Assembly (NCBI GenBank): GCA_035493895.1
Contig: DATJHM010000039.1
Span: 1-27,134 of the forward strand
Direction: 5' to 3'
DNA from: DATJHM01 sp035493895
Lineage (GTDB): Bacteria > Chloroflexota > Ktedonobacteria > Ktedonobacterales > Ktedonobacteraceae
Length of the DNA stretch: 27,134 nt
Part shown: piece after piece, positions 15,377 through 22,964 of the stretch
How the letters are laid out: every line of letters begins with the position of its first letter
Numbering within the stretch: position 1 is the stretch's first letter
Position numbers and translations under genes: made by a program
Notes under the pieces: model-generated
Seen by the model: only the letters and a program-made list of their open reading frames with translations
Told to the model about the DNA's origin: nothing
Database searches by the model: none

Positions 15377-15405
15377 AGATTACCTGAATTGATGGGCGTT
15401 GTCAA
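15377..15405 (-). promoter_or_regulatory. Near-consensus promoter of the small minus-strand unit
   Basis: On the minus strand, TTGACA (15400-15405), 17 bases, then TAATCT (15377-15382). The start point would be near 15370, giving a transcript of about 200 bases up to the terminator at 15164-15189. Confidence 0.7.
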
Positions 15406-15430
15406 GAGCGAAACATGAGGCTGGACTTCA

Positions 15431-15832
15431 TCAGGCTCCGATCGGCTCGGGAGCGGAGACCGTCACGCGCACAAAGTCCCGCACATCCATAATTCGCAAA
15501 ATTGCCTGCTCGTGCAGAGGGTGTACTGATAGGCCGATGCTGCGGTCCAGCGGCTCCACTTTCTCGATGGTGTAGGTCTTGCCGTGCCAGATGAGCGTCC
15601 CCTTGCCGTTTGCCTGGAGATTGCGATACCAATCCACCTTTGGTCCGTAGGTTAACGCGAACACAAAATCTTCGCCCAACGGCGACACGATGATTGGCGT
15701 CTCGAATTCCTTGCCGCTGCGGCGTCCCACATGGCGCAGAATAGCAAACGGGCTCTTTGCAGAACCGGCGTTGCGGCTCGTCAGACGATTGATAACATGC
15801 TTGGCGACATAACGCATGCGATTGGGAAACAT
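15431..15832 (-). CDS. Nitroreductase-family deazaflavin-dependent oxidoreductase (Ddn/DUF385-like)
   Basis: The predicted protein has 133 residues. The pattern ILRHVGRRSGKEFETPI, then DFVFALTYGPKVDWYRNLQANGKGTLIWHGKTYTIEKVEPL, is typical of the split beta-barrel F420-dependent Ddn family (HTGRKSGK..R.TPL..., G...DW..NL.A.P). These proteins use F420 to reduce nitro compounds, quinones or unsaturated substrates. The open frame runs upstream to 15958, but that would include the promoter; ATG 15832 has AAAGGAG (15841-15847) 8 bases upstream. It has its own consensus promoter with an operator and is not part of the upstream LuxR gene's transcript. Confidence 0.85.
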   Translation of the reverse strand: MFPNRMRYVAKHVINRLTSRNAGSAKSPFAILRHVGRRSGKEFETPIIVSPLGEDFVFALTYGPKVDWYRNLQANGKGTLIWHGKTYTIEKVEPLDRSIGLSVHPLHEQAILRIMDVRDFVRVTVSAPEPIGA

Positions 15833-15886
15833 ACTATCCTCTCCTTTGCTCTCAGCTCCATCCCTCTCTTTTTCGTTATTAACAGT

Positions 15887-15933
15887 ATCGTACTTTACGG
15901 TACGATTATAGCATGCAGAGAAGGGCGTGTCAA
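15887..15933 (-). promoter_or_regulatory. Consensus promoter with start-site operator for the Ddn-like gene
   Basis: On the minus strand TTGACA (15928-15933), 17 bases, TATAAT (15905-15910): both boxes perfect. Immediately downstream, overlapping the -10 by two bases, is the perfect palindrome ATCGTAC-6-GTACGAT (15887-15906). A strong promoter with a palindrome over the start site means the gene is likely held off by a repressor, perhaps TetR-type; no such regulator gene is adjacent. Confidence 0.8.
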
Positions 15934-16027
15934 GATCTTGTTGGCAAGAAAAGGTCACCAGCGGCGAGGGGATGGATGTGAGGCTTCTGAAAGCATTGGC
16001 GGGAATATATGAGCGTGAGCGCTGTCA

Positions 16028-18817
16028 TTAGAAGTCATCGGCGAGCAGGCCAAGGACACGCGCTTTCGCTACCGCCTGGACGCGATTATTGACGCCCAGT
16101 TTCTCGAAAATATGGGTCACATGGCGTTTAACCGTGCCCAGCGTAATCACCAGCCTCTTCGCAATCTCCATATTCGGGTCGCCTTGAGCGAGCAGATAGA
16201 GCACTTCCAGCTCACGTTCGCTTAACGGTTCCATGAGAGGTTGCTCCTGAACAGGTCCTTTGGGCTGATCCGGTCCTGCGGTAGGAAGAGGCTTGTGTGC
16301 TCCCTTCACGTGTGAGGAGGCCGCCAGAATCGCATCGATATAGGGTGTTGGTCCCTTCTTTCGTTCCTGTTCCCGCAAACGGGAGAGCAACGTGGATAGC
16401 GTGGTGCCTTCGTCCACAAAGATGCGCATGTAGCCTTCTGGTTCAGCAAGGTACAGCGCCTGAGCAAGAAGCGTGAAAGCCTCGGGCTCCTGATTGCGCA
16501 TGGCATGAGCCAGCGCCTGCAAGATCTTCATCTCGATCGCATGGCACCAGCGCTCCTGCTGCTCTGCCCTGGCTTGCAGTGGTTCCAGCAGGGAGAGAGC
16601 TTCCGCTGGCCTCTTCTGCGCGAGGAGCACGCGCGCTCGGGCTACATCTGCGCGCTCCTGTGCCAGGGGCGCATGCGCGCCGTTCTGCGCGGCAAGCTCC
16701 TGTACCCAGTTGATGGCTCGTTCCATCTCTCCACTGGCGAGCCAGAACTGGACCCAATGCACGATGAGGTAGGCATCACGCCGATAGGGGCTGTGGATTT
16801 TTGTCAGCGCCTCGGACTTTTGGAAAGCCTGGCGTGCGGCCTCTATCTCACCTCGTGCCATATAGATACGCATCAGGACAGTATAGCCGAAATATAGGGC
16901 CACCGTGGTCTCTGTTTGCTCGCTGAGTCGGACTCCCTGTAGTGCCAGCTCCAGGGCCTCGTCAAGCTGGTTCCACTCGCGCAAGACGTCCGCGTGATAC
17001 GTGGAGACCCGGCACAGCATCGCATGGGGAAGTCCAGCCGATATTGTGCCCAGCTGCATGGCCTGCTGCGTGAATTGTATCGCCTCATGGAGTCTGCCAT
17101 ATTCGAGCAAGCCATAGGCTGTTCTGCCAAGATAGATAATGGTTGATGAAGTGTCGCCTGCTTGCTGCGCGAGGGTCACAGCCTCTTTGGTGCTCTGAAC
17201 GGCGGCTACGATCTCCCCAAAGGAATGATAGGCCAGCGATTGTGCATAGGCCACCTCCGCTCGCGCTAAGAGATTTTGCTTTGAAAGATGGGTCAGTGCC
17301 TGCTCGCAGCGAGCCAGTGTGGCATGTCCCCGACCTAAATAGTAGCCAGTAATGATGGCATGCTGGGCCTCGATTTCTCCCAACAGATTCTCCCTCTCGG
17401 ATTGCTCTAATGGAGGAGGGGCTCCAACTTCAGACGTTTCGTCGCTCAGAGCGGATGGCGTGGCTTGTAAAGCCGCGTCTGCGTCTTGCAGCCAGCGCAG
17501 TATCGTGGTGTAAGAGGAGATCATGAACAGTGTCTTCGTATAGGCCAGGCAGAGACGTGGCCGCGAACGTATCACTTCGACCGGCAGCTTCTCCAGCCAG
17601 CGCCTGAGTAGCGCATGTTCGCTGTTTCCCCAGATGTGCGTATAGACTTGTTCGAGCAGGTCCGCGGCCCATTGCCACTCCTGAGCCTCCATGGCATGAG
17701 AGAGCGCCTCGTGCAGGCGTCCATGGTGGGCATACCACTGGCTGGCGCGGTGGTGCAAGATTGGTGCACCGGTGGGCTGCGTGTGTTGCAGGCGATAGCG
17801 TAAGGCTTCGGCAAAAAGAGCATGATAGCGATACCAGAGGCGCTGCCTATCCAGAGACACGATAAATAAATTGGCGCGTTCCAACTGCTCCAGTATCTGC
17901 TGGCTCCCGTCCTGTTCCAGCACGGCATCGCACAGGGAAGCAGAGAGCTGGTTCAAGATCGAGGTCTGGAGCAGGAACGTTTGTATGGATGCGCACTGCC
18001 GCTGAAACACCTCCTCGATCAGGTAATCGAAGATATAGCGTTGACTGCCGCTTACCTCATCCAGCCAATCGCCGGGATCAGCATGTCCCTGGAGTGAGAG
18101 ACCCACCAGCTGCAAACCTACCAGCCAGCCTTCTGTGCGCGTCGCCACTTCCTCGACTTGATCTTCAGAGAGCTGGATATTCGCCGTCTGCTTGAGAAAC
18201 GCCATGACCTCTTCTGGACGGCAGCGTAACTCGTCGATGCGCACCTCTTGCAATTGTCCGCGCGCTCGCAGCAGTGAGATCGGGAGCGGGGGATCGATAC
18301 GCGTTGCCAGGATGAGATGCAACTGGGGTGGAAGATGTTCCAGCAAATAGGTAAGAGAGGCATGAATGGCCTGCTCGGTAACCAGGTGATAGTCATCCAG
18401 AATTAAAAGAAACTGTTCAGATTGTTGTGCAAGACGATTGATGAGTTCCTGGAGAACGTAACGCAGCGGCGGAGCCTGTTGTAGATGGAGATATGCGATA
18501 AGCTGTGTGCAGAGTCCCGGCTGCTGGTTGTCCAGCGCCGTGAGCACATAGCGCCAGAACAGCGCAGACTCGTTGTCCCTCTCGTCCAGGGAGACCCAGG
18601 CAATGCGTGGATACTCCGCTGGCAGAGACTGAGCCCAGCTTGAGAGCAGTGTGGTTTTTCCGAAGCCAGCCGGAGCCGAAACCAGTGTCAACGGGCACGT
18701 CAGACTTCTGGTAAGCGCCTCCGTCAAACGAGGACGGGGAATCAGCGCATGTAAGGAAGCGGGAATAAAAAACTTCGTTGCCAGAAGCTGGTCGTGTAAC
18801 ACTAGTGGCTCGCCCAT
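16028..18817 (-). CDS. LuxR family (MalT-like) STAND ATPase transcriptional regulator
   Basis: The 929-residue protein has an N-terminal ATPase with Walker A APAGFGKTT (48-56) and Walker B FLLILDDYHLV (136-146). A winged-helix/helical arm follows (RTEGWLVGLQLVGLSLQG; FDYLIEEVFQ). About 450 residues of TPR-like helical repeats (about 380-800) form a ligand or partner sensor, and the C-terminal LuxR helix-turn-helix is LSERELEVLYLLAQG...GTVKRHVTHIFEKLGVNNRVQAV (865-915). MalT-type proteins oligomerise with ATP and inducer and then activate promoters. The start is supported by AAGGGAGA (18823-18830). A promoter lies at 18896-18925, and a 6-bp hairpin (18828-18844) partly covers the ribosome site. 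Its targets are unknown. Confidence 0.93.
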   Translation of the reverse strand: MGEPLVLHDQLLATKFFIPASLHALIPRPRLTEALTRSLTCPLTLVSAPAGFGKTTLLSSWAQSLPAEYPRIAWVSLDERDNESALFWRYVLTALDNQQPGLCTQLIAYLHLQQAPPLRYVLQELINRLAQQSEQFLLILDDYHLVTEQAIHASLTYLLEHLPPQLHLILATRIDPPLPISLLRARGQLQEVRIDELRCRPEEVMAFLKQTANIQLSEDQVEEVATRTEGWLVGLQLVGLSLQGHADPGDWLDEVSGSQRYIFDYLIEEVFQRQCASIQTFLLQTSILNQLSASLCDAVLEQDGSQQILEQLERANLFIVSLDRQRLWYRYHALFAEALRYRLQHTQPTGAPILHHRASQWYAHHGRLHEALSHAMEAQEWQWAADLLEQVYTHIWGNSEHALLRRWLEKLPVEVIRSRPRLCLAYTKTLFMISSYTTILRWLQDADAALQATPSALSDETSEVGAPPPLEQSERENLLGEIEAQHAIITGYYLGRGHATLARCEQALTHLSKQNLLARAEVAYAQSLAYHSFGEIVAAVQSTKEAVTLAQQAGDTSSTIIYLGRTAYGLLEYGRLHEAIQFTQQAMQLGTISAGLPHAMLCRVSTYHADVLREWNQLDEALELALQGVRLSEQTETTVALYFGYTVLMRIYMARGEIEAARQAFQKSEALTKIHSPYRRDAYLIVHWVQFWLASGEMERAINWVQELAAQNGAHAPLAQERADVARARVLLAQKRPAEALSLLEPLQARAEQQERWCHAIEMKILQALAHAMRNQEPEAFTLLAQALYLAEPEGYMRIFVDEGTTLSTLLSRLREQERKKGPTPYIDAILAASSHVKGAHKPLPTAGPDQPKGPVQEQPLMEPLSERELEVLYLLAQGDPNMEIAKRLVITLGTVKRHVTHIFEKLGVNNRVQAVAKARVLGLLADDF

Positions 18818-18895
18818 GAAAGTCTCCCTTGCATACAGTGCAAGATTGCTATGTTACGGTTGGTTCCTCCATATCATCTTTCTCCTATTCTTGTT

Positions 18896-18925
18896 ATTGT
18901 AGGACAAACTGATTCTTTTCGTCAA
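18896..18925 (-). promoter_or_regulatory. Promoter of the LuxR/MalT-like gene
   Basis: On the minus strand TTGACG (18920-18925), 18 bases, TACAAT (18896-18901). The leader to the start codon is about 70 bases. Confidence 0.6.
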
Positions 18926-19253
18926 TCGGGCGGCGTTCTTTTTCTCTTCTCTCTGGGCGAGCAACGTGAGGTCTGTCAGTGCGGTTTGAGCCGTTCACAA
19001 TGGCACTGACTGGCCCATTACAATCAAAGGTCTGTTGCCGCGCTCCATTGACGATTATTTTTGGTATCTTTTTCGATGAAGAAAAACATTTCACCTGTAT
19101 GTCGCAACGCGCTCTGAAAACCTTACACAAAAAATGCCAGAGTTTTCTTCAACTTGCCGCCATTCCATTTCACGCACAAGTAATTCGTCTCATAATTGTC
19201 GTAATATTAGTCTGTAACACTTCGCATAGAGAACCCGACAAGGAGGGGCAGAC
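18926..19253. other. Intergenic region between the divergent LuxR and MerR genes
   Basis: No gene is supported. It contains one clear inverted repeat, GTCAGTGC (18975-18982) facing GCACTGAC (19003-19010), with a 20-base spacer. That is wide for a hairpin but possible as paired regulator sites. AAGGAGGGG just before 19254 is the MerR ribosome site. A promoter for the MerR gene must lie here but none stands out. Confidence 0.4.
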
Positions 19254-20105
19254 ATGTTTCGTATTGGCGATTTCTCTAAAATCGCTCAGGTCTCTGGCCG
19301 CCTACTGAGGTATTACGATGAAATCGGTCTCCTCAGTCCCGAATTTACCGATCCAGAAAGCGGATATCGCTACTACAGTGCCCGGCAACTGCCCCGACTC
19401 AATCGCATTCTCGCCTTGAAAAATCTCGGCCTATCGCTCGAGCAGATCGCCCGGATGCTGACCAGAGATACCTCGACCACTGAAATTCGGGAGATGCTGG
19501 CCCTGCGCAAAGCTCAGATCGAACAATCAATGCAGGAAGAAATGGAACGCCTGCGCGTCGTGGAATCGCGTCTGCAACAGATTGATGCTTATGGCCAGGT
19601 TCTCGAACCCGACGTCATTCTCAAATCCATTCCCCCACAGCAATTCCTGGCGCTCCGTGCAGTGCTGCCCGGCGCAGCTGCACGACGACGCCTCGTCCAG
19701 CAGATCTTTACGCTCGTTCCGCGGCTAGTAGAACCTTACAGCCTTGGTCATATCGCCATCGTGAGCCATGGCCCGGCCTTTGATTCTCAGGCCCTTGATC
19801 TTGAAATTGGCTATCTTCTGACTGGCAAAGCGCCAGAGTCGGTCAGACTCTCCGAGGAACATATACTGACGACGCGCAGATTACCTGCCGTTGTTACGAT
19901 GGCAACCTTTGCCTACGAAGGATCTATCAGCAACATCCACCAGGCTCATGGCACCCTGGGTACCTGGATAGAGCGGAAGAACTGGCAACTCACTGGGATA
20001 GGACGCGAGATCCTGCTCCAACTGCCAGAGTCTGCTACCGACGACAATGTGTTTGTTGAAGTTCAAATGCCAGTGAGCAAAAACGGCGCTGAATCAGAGG
20101 GTTGA
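19254..20105 (+). CDS. MerR family regulator with GyrI-like effector domain (second paralogue)
   Basis: The 283-residue protein has the MerR domain IGDFSKIAQVSGRLLRYYDEIGLL at residues 4-27, GYRYYSARQLPRLNRILALKNLGLSLEQI, a dimerisation helix to about 118, and a GyrI/BmrR-like ligand-binding domain from about 122. It is a paralogue of the protein at 6484-7320. Strong AAGGAGGGG precedes the ATG. Its stop codon overlaps the -35 box of the next promoter, which carries a dyad in a 19-bp spacer, so its likely target is the carbonic-anhydrase-like gene directly downstream. Confidence 0.92.
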   Translation: MFRIGDFSKIAQVSGRLLRYYDEIGLLSPEFTDPESGYRYYSARQLPRLNRILALKNLGLSLEQIARMLTRDTSTTEIREMLALRKAQIEQSMQEEMERLRVVESRLQQIDAYGQVLEPDVILKSIPPQQFLALRAVLPGAAARRRLVQQIFTLVPRLVEPYSLGHIAIVSHGPAFDSQALDLEIGYLLTGKAPESVRLSEEHILTTRRLPAVVTMATFAYEGSISNIHQAHGTLGTWIERKNWQLTGIGREILLQLPESATDDNVFVEVQMPVSKNGAESEG

Positions 20106-20132
20106 CTTTGACGCTACGTCAAACTGTATAGT
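20102..20132 (+). promoter_or_regulatory. MerR-type promoter of the carbonic-anhydrase-like gene
   Basis: TTGACT (20102-20107) and TATAGT (20127-20132) are 19 bases apart. The spacer region holds the perfect dyad TTTGACG-CTA-CGTCAAA (20107-20123). The overlong spacer with a dyad is what MerR activators need. A leader of about 140 bases follows before the start codon; it holds only a weak hairpin GAGATT/AATCTC near the start. Confidence 0.75.
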
Positions 20133-20277
20133 CGTCGTATCAACCGTTTAAAGCAGCTTGAAAGTGCAATCAGGCCTGAGCAGGACACGCGCAAAACGTA
20201 TGCTCATGTCCAGTGCCTGCCCATCAAGCTCTATAACGTGGAGATTATCCACGAAATCTCTTTGAAAAGGTACAAAC

Positions 20278-20841
20278 ATGACGACTTTTGATACTCTACT
20301 GGAACGCAATAAAGACTTCGCTGCTCAACAATCCGCCACAGGTGGACTTATGCCTTCTCTATCAGAATCACTGCCTGCCGTGAGGGCAGTGATTATCGGT
20401 TGCGCTGATATGCGCGTCGATCCAGCTCATGTGCTGGGGCTCAAGCCAGGTGAGGCCGTCGTGATACGCAATATCGGCGGTCGCGTCACGCCGGGTACCC
20501 TGTACGAGATGGGCTTGCTCGGTCGCATTGGCCAGGTGGCAGAAAGTATCCCCGGAGGTGGAGGCGAATTTCACCTGATTGTCCTGCATCATACTGACTG
20601 CGGTATCACTCGTCTTGCTGGTGATCCTGACATGCTGACTAAATACTTTAAAATCAGCGTAGAGGAACTGTCGGCCCGGGCAATTCTAGATCCCCGAGCC
20701 GCAGTCGCCGCTGATGTGGCCGTATTCAAGGCTACTCCGGCTCTACCAGCTGAGTGGCTTGTTTCCGGACTTGTCTACGATGTGGCTACTGGGCTCATTG
20801 ATGTCGTTGTACCACCAGCTCCGCTCTGCCCAACAGAATGA
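20278..20841 (+). CDS. Beta-carbonic-anhydrase-like protein
   Basis: This 187-residue protein has the beta-carbonic anhydrase zinc and catalytic signature: Cys42-x-Asp44-x-Arg46 in CADMRVDP and His105-x-x-Cys108 in HHTDCGI, with VIRNIGGRV between them. It is at the short end for the family, with a C-terminal VSGLVYDVATGLIDVVV strand as usual. It should bind zinc and interconvert CO2 and bicarbonate, or hydrate a related molecule such as CS2 or COS; the sequence does not decide. AAAGG precedes the ATG. Placement under a drug-sensing type MerR promoter is unusual for a housekeeping anhydrase. Confidence 0.85.
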   Translation: MTTFDTLLERNKDFAAQQSATGGLMPSLSESLPAVRAVIIGCADMRVDPAHVLGLKPGEAVVIRNIGGRVTPGTLYEMGLLGRIGQVAESIPGGGGEFHLIVLHHTDCGITRLAGDPDMLTKYFKISVEELSARAILDPRAAVAADVAVFKATPALPAEWLVSGLVYDVATGLIDVVVPPAPLCPTE

Positions 20842-21310
20842 GTCAGTCAGCTGGCCTATCAACGAGGCGTGACCATTCTTGCACTGTGTATCGCTGATGG
20901 CCTTCATGAAAATATACCGGATATTCACTTTGATCGCGATGTGATTATCGCTGGTGGATTGGTGCATGACATTGGCAAGACGTACGAATATGATCCTGAG
21001 CGGGCTATGCGATGGAGATCGCAGCCGCAGCAGGTTGGTTACCCCCCGGTCAGACATCCTGCGTACGGCGTCTATCTTGCCATGCGGGCCGGATTGCCGG
21101 AAAGCGTTGTGCAATATCTGCGCGACCCATGCTAAAGAGGGGAATATGACGCAGCGCAGCCTTGAGGGGATGCTGGTGCACTATGCCGATGATATGTACT
21201 GGAATCTGGTCGCCAAAGCCCACAAAGGTCTCACGGCCGAAGATCTCACGCGTATGGCGATGCCCGCCGATGGTCTGCGCGCCCTGCCACGCCGCCACGG
21301 GGAGCAGTAG
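20842..21310 (+). pseudogene. Truncated and frameshifted HD-domain hydrolase gene
   Basis: Directly after the anhydrase TGA and in the same frame comes SQLAYQRGVTILALCIADGLHEN, then VIIAGGLVHDIGKTYEYD with the HD pair, and HPAYGVYLAMRAGLPESVVQ. The frame then stops at 21135. One frame over, the family continues ICATHAKEGN, then RSLEGMLVHYADDMYWNLVAKAHKG, ending at 21310. Dropping a single base near 21115 joins the two halves into one HD-domain phosphohydrolase. The N-terminal part with the first metal-binding His is missing, so the gene looks 5'-truncated as well. A GTG at 20869 could still give an 88-residue fragment. Confidence 0.8.
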
Positions 21311-21334
21311 CGCCGGGCGTTGATCACCCTTTTC

Positions 21335-21374
21335 TCACGCCCCCGTTGGAGGAGCATCTCCGGCGAGGGCGTGA
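21335..21374 (+). terminator. Stem-loop downstream of the HD remnant
   Basis: TCACGCCC (21335-21342) faces GGGCGTGA (21367-21374), with GGAG/CTCC pairing inside; a loose T-rich tail follows. It separates the HD remnant from the aldo/keto reductase. Confidence 0.5.
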
Positions 21375-21490
21375 ATCGTTTCATTTGTTATACCGGAATA
21401 TTTCATTGCTTGATTGCCGTTGTCATTGTACGTGGTTTTCTCTTGAAACTATGACTACCGTTTGCAGAAGAACGTGAAAGGGAGAGAGAT

Positions 21491-22441
21491 ATGGAAAAAC
21501 GAGCACTTGGCAAGACCGGCTTTGACGTGTCTGCGATCTGTTTTGGTGGTAACGTCTTAGGCTTTACTGCCGATGAACCCACTTCATTCAAAATTTTAGA
21601 TGCGTTTGTTGGCGCTGGCGGCAACTTTGTTGATACCGCAGATGTGTATCCCCGATTTGCCAGCGGCCATGAGGGCGGCGAATCTGAGACGATCCTGGGC
21701 AAATGGCTGGGGCGGTCGGGCAATCGTGACAGGGTCGTTCTGGTCACCAAGGTCGGCGGCGATATGGGGAATGGTAAGGGCCTTTCTCGTAAACATATTT
21801 TGCAGTCCGCGGACGGTTCTCTGCGTCGTCTGCAAACGGATCACATCGATGTCTATCTCACTCACAGGGATGACGATGTTACGCCGGTTGAGGAGACGCT
21901 GGAGGCGTACGCGGAACTCATTCGCCAGGGAAAAGTGCGTAAGATCGGCGCATCAAACGTGAGCGTGAGCCGTCTCACCGCTTCGCTGCAATACAGCCAG
22001 CAGCATGGCATCCCGGCTTACGAGGTGCTCCAGCCGCTCTACAATCTGTACGATCGCGCCACCTACGAACAGCAATACGAGAAGATTGCTCAGGAGCACC
22101 ATCTGGGCGTTATGGTCTATTTTGCGCTCGCCAGCGGTTTCCTGTCAGGCAAATATCGTTCGGCAGCCGATATCGTCGGTCGTCCCCGCGAGAAGTTCCT
22201 GGGTGGCTACTTCAACGAGCGCGGCATGCGCATTCTGAGCGCGCTGGATGAGGTCGCGAACAATTACAATGTGACTCCGACGCAGATAGCCCTGGCCTGG
22301 ATTCTGGCGCGTCCCAGCGTTACATCTCCTATCATCAGCGCTACATCGCTGGAGCAGCTCAAGCAGATTACGTCCGCCTCCGCTATCAAGCTTGACCCGT
22401 CAGCACTGGAGCGCCTGAATCAGGCCAGCGCGTACGCATAA
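21491..22441 (+). CDS. Aldo/keto reductase
   Basis: This 316-residue protein is a member of the AKR superfamily. It has the catalytic tetrad Asp48, Tyr53, Lys87 and His125 (FVDTADVY, LVTKVG, YLTHRDD), GKVRKIGASN, and the NADPH-binding end IISATSLEQLKQI. It reduces aldehydes, ketones or sugars with NADPH in the cytosol. Strong AAGGGAGAG lies upstream of ATG 21491. It stands alone, with a hairpin on either side. The CFGGNVLGFTADE start resembles the tas/YajO-like branch, but the substrate is unknown. Confidence 0.92.
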   Translation: MEKRALGKTGFDVSAICFGGNVLGFTADEPTSFKILDAFVGAGGNFVDTADVYPRFASGHEGGESETILGKWLGRSGNRDRVVLVTKVGGDMGNGKGLSRKHILQSADGSLRRLQTDHIDVYLTHRDDDVTPVEETLEAYAELIRQGKVRKIGASNVSVSRLTASLQYSQQHGIPAYEVLQPLYNLYDRATYEQQYEKIAQEHHLGVMVYFALASGFLSGKYRSAADIVGRPREKFLGGYFNERGMRILSALDEVANNYNVTPTQIALAWILARPSVTSPIISATSLEQLKQITSASAIKLDPSALERLNQASAYA

Positions 22442-22457
22442 CATAGGGGCACTACCT

Positions 22458-22494
22458 GCGAGAGAACGCTTTTCTATCCTCAGCGCTCTCTCGC
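22458..22494 (+). terminator. Hairpin terminator of the aldo/keto reductase gene
   Basis: GCGAGAGA (22458-22465) faces TCTCTCGC (22487-22494); inside, CGC (22467-22469) pairs with GCG (22483-22485). It begins 17 bases after the stop codon and abuts the next promoter. Confidence 0.65.
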
Positions 22495-22523
22495 TTGACA
22501 GAACGTTCAACGTCTGGTAGAGT
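22495..22523 (+). promoter_or_regulatory. Promoter of a leader/small-RNA unit upstream of the MFS gene
   Basis: TTGACA (22495-22500), 17 bases, TAGAGT (22518-22523). The spacer starts with the palindrome GAACGTTC (22501-22508), a possible repressor site. Confidence 0.7.
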
Positions 22524-22569
22524 CCTTTTCTGGAAAATCATTTCCCTCTATCTTCTAAGGAACGTCTGT

Positions 22570-22620
22570 ATGTTAAACATTGTTTGGACGATAGCTATCG
22601 CAACCAAATGCCCCGCATAA
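22570..22620 (+). CDS. Candidate 16-residue leader peptide
   Basis: ATG 22570 lies 7 bases after AAGGAA (22557-22562). The peptide would be MLNIVWTIAIATKCPA, with its stop codon inside the left arm of the strong hairpin at 22611-22645. A leader peptide overlapping a hairpin, followed by an intrinsic terminator and then an efflux-type transporter, is the layout of ribosome-mediated attenuation. No homologue is recognised. Confidence 0.45.
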   Translation: MLNIVWTIAIATKCPA

Positions 22621-22703
22621 GCGATCACGCCGTGCTTGTGCGGGGGAACTCAGGCCGTAAATCCATGACGCACCTATCATAGCATTGAAGATAGGCTGTT
22701 TTT
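22611..22703 (+). promoter_or_regulatory. Hairpin plus intrinsic terminator (putative attenuator or small-RNA end)
   Basis: CCCCGCATAAGC (22611-22622) faces GCTTGTGCGGGG (22634-22645): 12 pairs with one T-G. It is followed by CCTATC (22673-22678) facing GATAGG (22690-22695) and five T residues (22699-22703), a plausible rho-independent terminator. From the promoter at 22495 the short transcript would be about 175 bases. Confidence 0.6.
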
Positions 22704-22964
22704 CATGACTTCCTTCCTCTTTTTTTCATCATCTTCGCGGTGTGTATCGCCGGACATCTCGCGCTCCTGAGGTGATCCTGCGCTGGGGTTGTGCTGTACT
22801 GCTCATCTCCCTTTTCGCTGTTCCTCTCCATTCACGCGAGCATGTCTTCTCCCTTACCTCTGTATACCTGGGGTCGCTGTGCCCCTGATAGAGCCAGCCC
22901 ATCCAGAATCGTACGGCCCATTTTTATTTCTGGATGCGGCTCTCCTTTAGAAGTGAAGGTTTCT
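22704..22964. other. Pyrimidine-rich stretch before the MFS start
   Basis: Rich in T and C. The MFS reading frame is open back to 22791, but the residues there do not look like a transporter N-terminus. Nothing else was identified. Confidence 0.4.

Noticed and set aside
20133..20277. Riboswitch in the carbonic anhydrase leader
   Set aside because: Only a 6-bp hairpin is visible and no known aptamer consensus could be recognised.
22791..22964. 58-residue N-terminal extension of the MFS protein
   Set aside because: The extension is rich in Ser, Pro and Cys and unlike transporter N-termini, and GAAGG sits just before ATG 22965.
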